Origin: Caloranaerobacter sp. TR13
GTDB lineage: Bacteria > Bacillota > Clostridia > Tissierellales > Thermohalobacteraceae
Direction of reading: 5' to 3'
DNA: 64,000 bases
Assembly: GCF_001316435.1 (NCBI RefSeq)
Contig: NZ_JXLL01000003.1
Location: 124,001 to 188,000 of the forward strand
Position numbers and translations under genes: made by a program. Below the pieces are notes generated by a model that had not been told where the DNA came from, made no database searches, and saw only the letters and a program-made list of their open reading frames with translations. Positions 28,194-36,960 of this stretch are shown here, piece after piece; the first letter of the stretch is position 1; every line of letters starts with the position of its first letter.

Positions 28194-29137
28194 TGAAAAA
28201 ATATTTTATTATAATGCTTACTTTAGTATTAATAATATCATCAAATACTTCTTTTGCACAGCAGCAGCCTTATATAGAGTTAAGCTCTCAAGACTTGGCT
28301 AACTTAAAAGTTGGAGATACTTTTACTGTAAATATAGATATAAAAAATGTTTCAGACTTTATAGGTGCAAAAATTATTGTTAAATACAATCCTAATTTAA
28401 TTTCCATAAAGAATAAGTCTCTAACATTAACTAATATAACCGATTTTTCAAATATTGAAGGTGTAAGCAATAATAGCTTAATAGATGGGAACGACACAGT
28501 CATCTTTATATTTGGTTTAAACAGTAATGCTACTCCTATATCTGGAGATATATCAATTGGTAGCATAACTTTCGATGTAATTAGTAAGGGTCAAGGTACA
28601 ATATCAATTGAAAGTGAAAGCAAACTAATATCAGAAGATATAAACGGAAATCTTCAAGAATTAACATTTAACCTTAATACTTTAAACTATACTGTTTCAG
28701 GTGTAGGCAATCTTTCAGGCACTATCAAAACTTTATCATCTAATCCAATAAATGGTGCTTATATAGAATTAGTCCAAAATGATATAACTTACTACTCAGC
28801 TTCTACTTCTACTGACGGAGCCTTTAATATTGAAAATATAATCGAAGGCACTTACACACTTAAAGTAAACTATGAAGGCTACAAAGAATTTTCTCAAGTT
28901 ATTAATATAACTGATGGAAGTAATATTAATTTAGATATTTCTTTAACTAAAATAGTAGATGGAGATATAACTGGAGATGAATTAGTCACTCTTGAAGATT
29001 TAGTTTTTGCAGCTAATTACTATGGTTTGTCTTCTTATGATTTAAATTGGGATGAAAATTGCATTAAGGCAGATATTAATAAGGATAATAAAATTGATGT
29101 ATTAGACTTAATATATATAAACCGAAGAATAAAATAA
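28193..29137 (+). CDS. Adaptor scaffoldin: cohesin + carboxypeptidase-regulatory-like domain + dockerin
   Basis: 314 residues with a signal peptide (ending SFAQQQ). A cohesin module spans about 25-160 (LKVGDTFTVNIDIKNV, AKIIVKYNPNLISI, GSITFDVISKGQGTISIE). A CarboxypepD_reg-like domain is at about 175-250 (GTIKTLSSNPINGAYIEL, FNIENIIEGTYTLKVNYEG). A C-terminal dockerin has two F-hand repeats (DITGDELVTLEDL and DINKDNKIDVLDL). The combination of receptor and plug in one chain is that of an adaptor scaffoldin. The ATG overlaps the previous stop by one base (TAATG), so the genes are translationally coupled. GGGGGATA acts as SD. Confidence 0.85.
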   Translation: MKKYFIIMLTLVLIISSNTSFAQQQPYIELSSQDLANLKVGDTFTVNIDIKNVSDFIGAKIIVKYNPNLISIKNKSLTLTNITDFSNIEGVSNNSLIDGNDTVIFIFGLNSNATPISGDISIGSITFDVISKGQGTISIESESKLISEDINGNLQELTFNLNTLNYTVSGVGNLSGTIKTLSSNPINGAYIELVQNDITYYSASTSTDGAFNIENIIEGTYTLKVNYEGYKEFSQVINITDGSNINLDISLTKIVDGDITGDELVTLEDLVFAANYYGLSSYDLNWDENCIKADINKDNKIDVLDLIYINRRIK

Positions 29138-29152
29138 AATTGAGGAATTAAG

Positions 29153-30562
29153 ATGAAAAAACTAATGATATTGCTACTAATCATTTTCATCCCTAGCTTT
29201 GCATACAGCAGTATAAATGAAGGATTATTGCTTGAAACAAGTAGTACGAACTTAAGCGTTAATAACACATTTAAAGTAAATGTTAAATTATCTGATATAT
29301 CTAATGTATATGCTTTACATATTAAGATTAACTTTAATCCCACTTATATAAGCTCCAATAATACTGAAATAATACTGCCTAAAGAACTTAAAAATAGACA
29401 ATATTTTGCAGCTAGAAATTATGTTGACAACAATAATGGAGTAGCTGAATTAATGTTTACACTACTTGGCAACGAAAAAAGTTTAAGTAGTGATTTAACT
29501 ATTGGAAGCTTGAATTTTAAATGTATTAAAAAAGGTAATACAGATATTTCAATTGAATATAGCTATTTACTTGATAAAAATGGACTATCTATAAAACATG
29601 ATACTAATAATATCACAATGAAAATAAATGAAAAAACAAAATATAATTTACAAAAAAATAATTATCAAGAAGTACACATTATTGGAAAAACCGAAAAAAC
29701 TATTAATATAGGAAATAACCTTATATTATTTGTACCTTCTAAAGCATTTCCTGATAACACTAAATTATCTATTAAAGTAATTACATCAAATAGTAAAAAT
29801 AATTATAACATTTATGATATAACCAGCGATAAAAAAATAAATGGAAATGTAAAGTTATCCTTTGATATTACCAATTTTAATCAACAGCCAATAGGCATCT
29901 ATTATTATAACGAAGATAGAGAAAAATGGATTTATTTAGGTGATAAAATTGAAAATAATTTTATAACTACATGGGTTAACCATTTCACAAAATTCACTGT
30001 TTTAAAGAACAATAATTACAAAGAATACAAAGATATAAATGACAATTGGGCTAAGGATTATGTAAAATATTTAACTTCAATGGGAATTGTAAACGGGATA
30101 GAGGATGCTTATTTTCAACCTAATAGATACATTACTAGAAGCGAAATATCTAAACTATTGAATCTAGCATTAGGTTTAAAAAATTATAAGCAAACTGCTA
30201 ATTTCAAAGATTTAGATTCTATTCCAAATTGGGCCTATACTCACGTTATGAGCTTAACTGAGAAAGGAATAATCAAAGGATATGATGACAATACATTCAG
30301 ACCAAATATAAATTTAACAAGAACTGAATTAGCAGTTATGCTTGATAGAATATTAGCAGAATACACTTCTAACAAGGATTATGAAATATTTGCAGATGAC
30401 ATTGATATACCAGATTGGGGTAGAGATAGTATCTACAAAATGAAAGCATTAGGAATATTGGAAGGTTATGAGGATAACACTTTCAAACCAAATAATTATG
30501 TTACTAGAGCTGAAGTATGTAAGGTAATATATCAGATGTTAAAGGTTCTAAAAATAATTTAA
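29153..30562 (+). CDS. Anchoring scaffoldin: cohesin + three SLH domains
   Basis: 469 residues. A signal peptide leads to a cohesin module at about 25-165 (LSVNNTFKVNVKLSDI, LHIKINFNPTYI, LTIGSLNFKCIKKGNTDISIE). A middle beta domain follows (about 190-285, ending in 'GIYYYNEDREKWIYLGD', similar to the pre-SLH region of the 6172 gene). Three SLH repeats end it (YKDINDNWAKDYVKYL, FKDLDSIPNWAYTHVM, FADDIDIPDWGRDSIY). It would fix a dockerin protein to the cell wall, as anchoring scaffoldins do in cellulosome bacteria. It lies 15 nt after the adaptor gene with its own SD (GAGGAA). Confidence 0.85.
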   Translation: MKKLMILLLIIFIPSFAYSSINEGLLLETSSTNLSVNNTFKVNVKLSDISNVYALHIKINFNPTYISSNNTEIILPKELKNRQYFAARNYVDNNNGVAELMFTLLGNEKSLSSDLTIGSLNFKCIKKGNTDISIEYSYLLDKNGLSIKHDTNNITMKINEKTKYNLQKNNYQEVHIIGKTEKTINIGNNLILFVPSKAFPDNTKLSIKVITSNSKNNYNIYDITSDKKINGNVKLSFDITNFNQQPIGIYYYNEDREKWIYLGDKIENNFITTWVNHFTKFTVLKNNNYKEYKDINDNWAKDYVKYLTSMGIVNGIEDAYFQPNRYITRSEISKLLNLALGLKNYKQTANFKDLDSIPNWAYTHVMSLTEKGIIKGYDDNTFRPNINLTRTELAVMLDRILAEYTSNKDYEIFADDIDIPDWGRDSIYKMKALGILEGYEDNTFKPNNYVTRAEVCKVIYQMLKVLKII

Positions 30563-30584
30563 CTGGTAGAAATAAGGTGAGAAA

Positions 30585-31295
30585 ATGAAGAACAGGATTT
30601 TTGTAGTTTTACTAATATGCTTTTCTATTTTAATCTTAACAAGTTGTGAGATGGATAAGATTAATAATACGATTGAAGATAAAACAAAAGATATAACTCA
30701 AAATCAAAATAAACAAGAACATATAAAAAACAATACCCCTAAACAAAAACAAGAAAATATGCATAAAGTAGCTAAAGTAAATCTCATAAATCTATTTTCT
30801 GATGATAAAGAATATGATGGTAATAAGCAAAAAAATATTGTTATTCATGGTGAAGAAAAAACAGTGAAGTTTGTAAAGATTAGATTTACTAACTTTGGAA
30901 TGTATATATCAGATTTAATTAAAGTAGTTGAATTTGAAGATGGTACTGAATTTCAATTAAATGATAATACAGAAACTATTAATGTATTACCATTTGAAAT
31001 AGAAACAGGTAATAGTTTTAAGGAAGTTAAGTTATTAGCTGAAAAATTTGTTAAAGACCACGGCCCACCTTTGCAAGTAAAAAAAGAAGAAGAGTTACAA
31101 CACTATAATGAATATTTAGGAAGTAAAACTAATAAATATGGTAAAAGAGAAGATTATTTCTTATTTTACGTTGATAACAAAAACAGCGCTATTGTAGAGT
31201 TATCTTATTTTTTGAAAAATAAAGAAAGAGTATTACCTATTTTCTTAGAAGAAATAAAAAATATTAAATACATAGGTGAAAATATCGATAATTAA
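30585..31295 (+). CDS. Putative lipoprotein, unknown function
   Basis: 236 residues. A type II signal peptide with lipobox LTSC (Cys about 21) is followed by a charged, Lys/Gln/Asn-rich linker and a domain with FVKIRFTNFGMYISDLI and REDYFLFYVDNKNSAIVEL. No family was recognised. It follows the anchoring scaffoldin by 22 nt on the same strand, has an AAGGTGAG SD, and ends before a shared terminator. It is probably the fourth gene of the cohesin-dockerin operon, but no functional link can be shown. Confidence 0.75.
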   Translation: MKNRIFVVLLICFSILILTSCEMDKINNTIEDKTKDITQNQNKQEHIKNNTPKQKQENMHKVAKVNLINLFSDDKEYDGNKQKNIVIHGEEKTVKFVKIRFTNFGMYISDLIKVVEFEDGTEFQLNDNTETINVLPFEIETGNSFKEVKLLAEKFVKDHGPPLQVKKEEELQHYNEYLGSKTNKYGKREDYFLFYVDNKNSAIVELSYFLKNKERVLPIFLEEIKNIKYIGENIDN

Positions 31296-31334
31296 AAATA
31301 ATGAGTCTATAAATAACATGCAATAATTTTAAAA

Positions 31335-31366
31335 ATGAGAGTAAGCTTTTCTAAGCCTACTCTCAT
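31335..31366. terminator. Bidirectional terminator between convergent operons
   Basis: 9-bp outer stem (ATGAGAGTA/TACTCTCAT) plus a 4-bp inner GCTT/AAGC stem, with A-rich and T-rich flanks. It separates the plus-strand lipoprotein gene from minus-strand kamE. Confidence 0.8.
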
Positions 31367-31376
31367 TCTATTTCTA

Positions 31377-32132
31377 TTAAACCAAGCCTCTTCTTACCAT
31401 TTCAGTCACGATAAATGAAGCTACATGATAAGCATATGTACCTGAACCAAATCCTGCATCATATCCAAGCTCTTTTGCCAACTCATGAGAAATTCTTGGT
31501 CCACCGCAAACTAATACAACTTTATCTCTTATCCCTTCAGCTTCTAATAACTCAACTAATTGCGTAAGGTTAGGAATGTGAACATCCTTTTGAGTTACTA
31601 CTTGAGATACTAATATTGCATCTGCATTTAATTCTATAGCTTTAGCAACTAATTCTTCATTAGGAACTTGACTTCCTAGGTTATGAGCTTCTATTCCCTT
31701 ATATCTTTCGAGACCATAATTGCCGTTATACCCCTTCATATTCATTATTGCATCAATTCCTACAGTATGAGCATCTGTTCCAGTACAAGCTCCTACAATT
31801 ACTACATTCCTTTTAATATTTTCTTTTATATAGGATTCTACTTCATATTTATCCATTACATCTACATCAACTTTAGGTACTTCTATTTTTGTGTAATCTA
31901 CAGTATGCTGACACTTACCATAAACAACAAAGTAAGTGTATCCTACACCTAAATCACAAGAATAAACTACACTTGGATCCTCTAACCCCATTTTCTTTAC
32001 TAGTCTTCTTGCAGCTTCGTCTGCTTCATCACCATAAGGTACAGGTAAAGTGAAACTTAGTTGCATCATTCCGTCATTTAGAGTATCTCCATACGGTTTT
32101 ACTCTTGTCAAATCTACTTTCTCAATAGCCAT
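31377..32132 (-). CDS. kamE: Lysine 5,6-aminomutase, beta (cobalamin-binding) subunit
   Basis: 251 residues. With KamD it moves the terminal amino group of beta-lysine (or D-lysine) using adenosylcobalamin and PLP. The Rossmann B12 domain has the base-off signature TDAHTVG (D120-A-H122-T-V-G125), where His122 would coordinate cobalt. Lys133 in NMKGYNG fits the PLP-Schiff-base lysine known in the Clostridium sticklandii enzyme, both residues shifted by 11. It overlaps the kamD stop by one base (TAATG), consistent with a fixed subunit ratio. It is the last gene of the lysine operon before the terminator at 31335. Confidence 0.95.
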   Translation of the reverse strand: MAIEKVDLTRVKPYGDTLNDGMMQLSFTLPVPYGDEADEAARRLVKKMGLEDPSVVYSCDLGVGYTYFVVYGKCQHTVDYTKIEVPKVDVDVMDKYEVESYIKENIKRNVVIVGACTGTDAHTVGIDAIMNMKGYNGNYGLERYKGIEAHNLGSQVPNEELVAKAIELNADAILVSQVVTQKDVHIPNLTQLVELLEAEGIRDKVVLVCGGPRISHELAKELGYDAGFGSGTYAYHVASFIVTEMVRRGLV

Positions 32133-33688
32133 TATCTGTCACCTCCAAGCATCAACTGGATGAACGGATTATAATAATTTTCTGCTTTAGCAGCAACTCC
32201 TTCTAATCCTTTTCCGCCTGTTCTTGACCTTTTTACTCCTCCAAACTTACCCTTTTCTATAGTTGAAAATAACCCTTCTCTTCTAATTTCTTTAAGTAGT
32301 TCTTCGGCCTTTTTCAATACTTCCTGTGCTCTAGTCTGGATTATTCCGCCTTCTTTAAATTCTATTTCATCACCTAAGTTTCTAGCATTGTTGAAAATAT
32401 ATCTAGCATTCTCAATAGAAAGCATTCTATCATGTAAATGTGGTGTATGAATCGCCTCAGTTAACATCCCAAGTAATTGTATACCCTGATGAGTCATTAT
32501 TGATACTAAGTTAAACATTGCATCTTGTATATGACCTTTGAAAATATTACCTGTCATGAATTTTGTAGGCGGCATATATTTAAGTGGTGCCTTAGGGAAT
32601 ATTTCTCTAGCCATTTGAGCTTGCGCTAATTCCCATAAAAATCCGTTTTCTAAACTTGGATTCATTTCAAATGCGTGTCCAAGTCCCATCTGCTCTTCTG
32701 GTATACCAGCTTTTAGTGCAAACTGTTCATTTATAAACTGAGATGCTAAAACAGTATGGGCTTCTTCTACAGCATCAGCTGTAGTTAAGTAGTTATCTTC
32801 TCCTGTATTTATGATAATACCAGCGTATCCATTGATAATTCTTGAGAAATACTGGTCAACTAAAGTTCTCTGCATATTAATATCTCTAAAAAGAATACCA
32901 TACAATGCATCATTTAGCATAACATCTAGTCTTTCAAGTGCTCCCATCGCTGCAATTTCTGGCATACAAAGACCTGAACAATAGTTACATAGTCTGATGT
33001 ATCTTCCTACTTCTTCTCCTACTTCATCAAGAGCTTTTCTCATAATTCTAAAGTTTTCTTGAGTAGCATAAGTTCCACCAAAACCTTCAGTTGTTGGTCC
33101 ATATGGCACATAATCAAGTAAACTCTGAGCTGTTGAACGAATTACAGCTATTATGTCTGCTCCTTGTCTAGCAGCTGCCTGTGCTTGAATAACATCTTCA
33201 TATATGTTTCCTGTAGCAACTATTACATAAAGATATGGTTTTCTACCTTCTCCCAGTCTTTTTATATATTCTTCTCTCTTTTCTCTATTTTTCTTTATTC
33301 TCTCTACTGTTTTAACCGCTATTGGATATATAGCTTCTTTAACCTTATCTATACTTGCAATAGGAAGTCTAGTTAAGTCTAATTCTCCCCTACTTACCTT
33401 TTCAGCTATAGTTTGAGGGTCATCTCCAGTTTGAACCATAGCATTCCCTATCCAATAAGCAGCTCCTAAAGGAAGCCCTCCTCCTTCAACAATGTTATCT
33501 ACCACAACATTTGGAAGTGGTTTGTCTATTTCATCAACTCCATCTATGCCCAATAATCTGACAACAGTTCTTTCAATTGAAACTGTAGTATGCCTATCAA
33601 TAAATTCCTGAACATCTTCAGCTATACCTCTTGCAGCCTCTCTTGCACTATTTATTACATTCGGATCAAGATTTAATTTACTCTTCAT
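32132..33688 (-). CDS. kamD: Lysine 5,6-aminomutase, alpha subunit
   Basis: 518 residues, the family length. It is the TIM-barrel substrate and cobalamin-binding subunit. Conserved stretches include RHTTVSIERTVVRLLGIDG, the ATGNIYEDVIQAQAAARQGAD strand and YCSGLCMPEIAAMG. The start is the ATG at 33688 with AAAGGAGG nine bases upstream; a preceding in-frame ATG would place that SD inside the coding region. The gap to kamC (about 307 nt) is filled by heptad tract 7 and a 28-bp palindrome, so kamDE may be partly separate in expression. Confidence 0.95.
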   Translation of the reverse strand: MKSKLNLDPNVINSAREAARGIAEDVQEFIDRHTTVSIERTVVRLLGIDGVDEIDKPLPNVVVDNIVEGGGLPLGAAYWIGNAMVQTGDDPQTIAEKVSRGELDLTRLPIASIDKVKEAIYPIAVKTVERIKKNREKREEYIKRLGEGRKPYLYVIVATGNIYEDVIQAQAAARQGADIIAVIRSTAQSLLDYVPYGPTTEGFGGTYATQENFRIMRKALDEVGEEVGRYIRLCNYCSGLCMPEIAAMGALERLDVMLNDALYGILFRDINMQRTLVDQYFSRIINGYAGIIINTGEDNYLTTADAVEEAHTVLASQFINEQFALKAGIPEEQMGLGHAFEMNPSLENGFLWELAQAQMAREIFPKAPLKYMPPTKFMTGNIFKGHIQDAMFNLVSIMTHQGIQLLGMLTEAIHTPHLHDRMLSIENARYIFNNARNLGDEIEFKEGGIIQTRAQEVLKKAEELLKEIRREGLFSTIEKGKFGGVKRSRTGGKGLEGVAAKAENYYNPFIQLMLGGDR

Positions 33689-33707
33689 ACAACAATACCT
33701 CCTTTGC

Positions 33708-34020
33708 ATTTGTCAGGGGACAGTTTCCAGTTACCAGGGGACAGCATCCCTGTCCACTGTCCTCTGTTCTCTGTTCTCTGTTATCTTTCAGCTATCAAAT
33801 GTCGACTATTGTGCAATTTTACATTTTTAATTTTAAATTTTTATATAGTACCTAGTAGTGCAGAATTAATTCTGCACTACTCAATTAATTTTACATTTTC
33901 CGTTTTCAATTTTTAATTTTTTATCCCTGTTCCCTGTTCTCTGTCATCTGTCCCCTAATCTCCATTCTCTATTTCCAGCACCAAGTACCCAGTATCTAGT
34001 ACCTAGTACCCAGTATCTCC
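33708..34020. repeat. Heptad-repeat tract 7 (composite, about 40 units)
   Basis: Nearly the whole kamD-kamC gap is heptads. From the left they run through GGGGACA and GTTACCA, TGTTCTC, TGTCGAC, ACATTTT and TAATTTT, then TACCTAG. After a 28-bp palindrome the register resumes with ATTTT-type units, TGTTCCC, TGTCCCC, TATTTCC, AGTACCC and AGTATCT, running into the last codons and stop of kamC (33996). The sequence dialect changes several times while the 7-nt period is kept. Confidence 0.92.
33854..33881. repeat. 28-bp perfect palindrome within tract 7
   Basis: Arms AGTAGTGCAGAATT and their exact complement with no loop bases, between kamC and kamD. As RNA it could be an intercistronic processing or termination hairpin, but no T-run follows on the coding strand. 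Confidence 0.6.
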
Positions 34021-35636
34021 TCGGCTTTTTTCAGTATCTCTTCGTCAAGTCCCATTAATCTTGCTATATTTATTGCATCTCTAGGAACTTGGCTTTTATC
34101 AGTTACTCTTTTTAATCTGTAATCCATATACTGACTTATAACTTCAATGCCATCTATTTTATCTTTTAAAAGCTTCTCTTTTAATTCATCATAATTAACA
34201 TTAGCAAGACCTATTACTTGAAGATGAACTACATCATCTGAATTCGCTATATTATCATAATGTGTTGTTATTACTGCTATACTTTTACTATCTTTTAAAA
34301 AATCAACTATAGCTTTAGATATTGCATAACCTTCTTCTGGATTTGTCCCTCTCGCAAGTTCATCTAATAAAATAAGTCCTCTATTATTTTTTTTATTTAA
34401 TGCAACTTTAAGCTTACTTATCTCTCCACCAAATGTACTTAGCCCCTTACTGGCAGACTGTAAATCACCTATAGATACATGTATAAATCCGTTAAGTCCT
34501 ATCTGCATTTCTTTACAAGGAACAAACAAGCCATACTGTGCCATTGTAGACAATAATGCAATAAGTTTTAGAGTAACAGTCTTACCACCCATATTGGCTC
34601 CAGTAATACATGTAACACCTTCTGACAAATTAATGCTTATTGGAGTAAATGATTTTCCGTTTTCTTTAAGAAAATCCTCGACTTCAATATGCCTTCCATC
34701 TTTTATATTTATTGAATGTTCATTTTTAATTTTAGGTTTAACTCCACCAATATCAATTGCCATACATGCTTTTGCAATTGTTAAATCTAATTTCCCAATA
34801 GCATTCATATTACTTAATAAAGCATCACTAAATCCACCAATTTCTTTTGATAACTTATTTCTAACCTTATATTCTTCATCTTCTTCCATACGTTTAACTT
34901 TATCTAATTCCTTTTCTAAAGTATCAATTACTGGAGTCGATTTTATTACATATTTAATATTCATATAAGTCTCAGAAGAATAAGCTAGAAAAGGATATCT
35001 TTCTATTTTTGCTATTAATTCAGCATCATCTTTTTTTGCAGTAACTTCCCCTTTTAAGTTCACATTAAGCTTTAAGTCTTTTTTTATTTTTTCTCTTATT
35101 TTTCTCTTTTCACTCTTTATACTTTCTTTAAGCTTCTTCTTATTCTCTCTTATCTCTTTAAGTCTGTCTGAATATTCCTCATATATATAAAATGTCATTA
35201 CCCCTTCATTTCGCGGGTCTAATAAACGTTCTAGCTTTTCAATTCTTCTAATCGCCATATCTGAAGGTAAACAGAAATTCAGCTTTAAAACTTCTTCATT
35301 AAGCTTTTTTAAAAGAAAAACAAAATTTTTTATCTCAAACAATTCTACTAATGTTAAAGTATTTCCTTTAACTGTATTTTTAACCGAATTACTCAAATCT
35401 TTAAAATGCTGAAGAAGTCCTTTAATACGAATAAACTCTTTGTTATTATTTCTAATTAAATTTATTAAAGTTTCTACTTTATCTAACTCATCCCTTAATA
35501 TATCCTCTTCTCCGGGCATATAGGGTTTTAATTTTTCTTTTAATTGATAACCAAATGGAGTTATTACTTTTATTTGGTTTATCATATAATTAAAACCTAT
35601 TATCTTTTTCGTTTCATCATCCAGTAAAAAACTCAT
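33996..35636 (-). CDS. kamC: KamC, MutS-like ATPase of the lysine 5,6-aminomutase cluster (putative reactivase)
   Basis: About 546 residues, with only the MutS core and ATPase parts. A coiled-coil-rich N-terminal half (about 80-260) is followed by the MutS domain V ATPase: Walker A TGANMGGKTVTLK and Walker B LILLDELARGTNPEEG. The mismatch-binding domain of true MutS is absent. Genes of this type sit with kamDE in lysine fermenters and have been named KamC, proposed with KamB to reactivate the B12 enzyme. The start is the ATG at 35636, nine bases after GGGGG. The stop codon and final residues (ILGTRY) are encoded by heptad repeats. Confidence 0.87.
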   Translation of the reverse strand: MSFLLDDETKKIIGFNYMINQIKVITPFGYQLKEKLKPYMPGEEDILRDELDKVETLINLIRNNNKEFIRIKGLLQHFKDLSNSVKNTVKGNTLTLVELFEIKNFVFLLKKLNEEVLKLNFCLPSDMAIRRIEKLERLLDPRNEGVMTFYIYEEYSDRLKEIRENKKKLKESIKSEKRKIREKIKKDLKLNVNLKGEVTAKKDDAELIAKIERYPFLAYSSETYMNIKYVIKSTPVIDTLEKELDKVKRMEEDEEYKVRNKLSKEIGGFSDALLSNMNAIGKLDLTIAKACMAIDIGGVKPKIKNEHSINIKDGRHIEVEDFLKENGKSFTPISINLSEGVTCITGANMGGKTVTLKLIALLSTMAQYGLFVPCKEMQIGLNGFIHVSIGDLQSASKGLSTFGGEISKLKVALNKKNNRGLILLDELARGTNPEEGYAISKAIVDFLKDSKSIAVITTHYDNIANSDDVVHLQVIGLANVNYDELKEKLLKDKIDGIEVISQYMDYRLKRVTDKSQVPRDAINIARLMGLDEEILKKAEEILGTRY

Positions 35637-35637
35637 T

Positions 35638-36672
35638 TTATTCATCCCCCAACATTACATCAAAAACAGGTATATCTTTAATGAACATACGCATTTTTTT
35701 TAGAAATTCACTACTGTCAAAATAATAACCCTGTGGAGAATATGGATTTATCGTTACAGCTAATGTATTAATAGATTCTAAAACTCTAACCTTAACCCCC
35801 ATTTTCATAAGCTTTAACCATTCTTTTGGTGAAGTAAATATCTTAGTCCCATCTCTAACAACAAACTCAACCTGCTTAAACAATCTTGTAGTACTTATAA
35901 TATCAATTAAAGTTTTTCCGACCAAAGCCCCTGTAAATACTACATATTTTGTATCTTCTTTAATTTCCGAACCGATTACTTTCCCACTATTTATAGCAGT
36001 CTTTAAATCAAGATACTGTATGTTTAAGTGTTCATCTACAATACCTATCCTTTCATTTTTCATTATTTCTTCAATAACAGCTTTCTCATTAATATCAGTA
36101 ATGCTTTCAAGATTAAAAAGCCTCACTGTATGAACCGTATCTTCAATTACTCTGTTTATATCTCTGCTTATAACCGCTCCTGTAGCTAATATAGTACCCT
36201 CTGAGACAGATGGTGATGCTGAAGAAATTCTATCTATAGCCCCATCTATTAAAACAATTTCTGCTCCTAAAGATAACATAAAGTCACTTATTTCTTTAAT
36301 ACCTTTATTAGTTTGAGGCCCTGCTATCTGCAAATAGCCACCGTCTCTTACTCTACTTACAACCACTTCCCCCATTGGTGTCTTATATTCTGTAACCTTT
36401 ATAATCTCTAATTTCGCGTCCCCTTTATTTAAATTTTCAGCTAAAGTAGCTACAAAACTTCCTTCTGGAACATATATCATAGGTTTTTCGGTATTTGTAA
36501 CTATATCTTCATTTTCGCCATCTCTTCCAATAGAAGTTATGCCTAATATTATGTCTCTATCGTAAGCATCCTCTATCAATTTGTTTAATGTAACAGTTTT
36601 ACCCGCATTTTTTGCCATACCTACAATTGAAACTGTTTTATATTTTTTATCTATGATATCTATAAGCTTCAT
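35638..36672 (-). CDS. kamB: KamB, P-loop protein of the lysine 5,6-aminomutase cluster (putative reactivase subunit)
   Basis: 344 residues. The N-terminal Walker A-like motif SIVGMAKNAGKTVTLNKL is about 15 residues in, followed by ILGITSIGRDGE and a long alpha/beta domain (EIVLIDGAIDRISSASPS). It is found next to kamC in lysine-fermentation clusters and thought to help reactivate or load the aminomutase; the biochemistry is not settled. The start is the ATG at 36672 with GAGGTG seven bases upstream. Only one base separates its stop from the KamC start, implying coupling. Heptad tract 8 lies upstream. Confidence 0.85.
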   Translation of the reverse strand: MKLIDIIDKKYKTVSIVGMAKNAGKTVTLNKLIEDAYDRDIILGITSIGRDGENEDIVTNTEKPMIYVPEGSFVATLAENLNKGDAKLEIIKVTEYKTPMGEVVVSRVRDGGYLQIAGPQTNKGIKEISDFMLSLGAEIVLIDGAIDRISSASPSVSEGTILATGAVISRDINRVIEDTVHTVRLFNLESITDINEKAVIEEIMKNERIGIVDEHLNIQYLDLKTAINSGKVIGSEIKEDTKYVVFTGALVGKTLIDIISTTRLFKQVEFVVRDGTKIFTSPKEWLKLMKMGVKVRVLESINTLAVTINPYSPQGYYFDSSEFLKKMRMFIKDIPVFDVMLGDE

Positions 36673-36682
36673 CTTTAGCACC

Positions 36683-36960
36683 TCGCATGTCAATTGGCAG
36701 TTACCAGGGGACAAAACTCAGTTGCCAGGGGACAGAAAGCGAAATGTAAAATGTAAAATTGAAAATTTAAAATTAAAATTTAAAGAATAACTGATAATTG
36801 AAAGCTGTTATCTATAAGCCAATAATTTTTAATCCATCGACTGTTGACTTTCGACCACTAACCATAATTAATTCTACATTTTACATTTTCAATTTCTAAT
36901 TCTTTATCCCTGTTCTCTGTCCCCTGTTCCCTGTTCTCTATCATCTATTCCCTATTTTCC
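36683..36960. repeat. Heptad-repeat tract 8 (about 39 units, inverted layout)
   Basis: This is the longest tract, filling the kamB-kamA gap. It runs GCAGTTA/CCAGGGG types, then AT-rich GTAAAAT, TGAAAAT and TTAAAAT, a mixed centre (TCGACTG, TTGACTT), AT-rich complements (TTTTACA, TTTTCAA) and finally TCCCTGT, TCTCTGT, CCCCTGT. The G-rich and AT-rich blocks of the left half thus recur as complements, in reverse order, in the right half. The kamA stop codon is inside the right end. Confidence 0.92.

Noticed and set aside
33704-33916. Overlapping open frames in the kamD-kamC gap
   Set aside because: They translate heptad repeats in different frames. A 7-nt period makes a 7-codon repeating peptide in every frame, so open reading is expected by chance.
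33996-35636. Annotating KamC as DNA mismatch repair MutS
   Set aside because: The mismatch-recognition and connector domains are missing, and the gene is embedded between kamB and kamD in the lysine operon.
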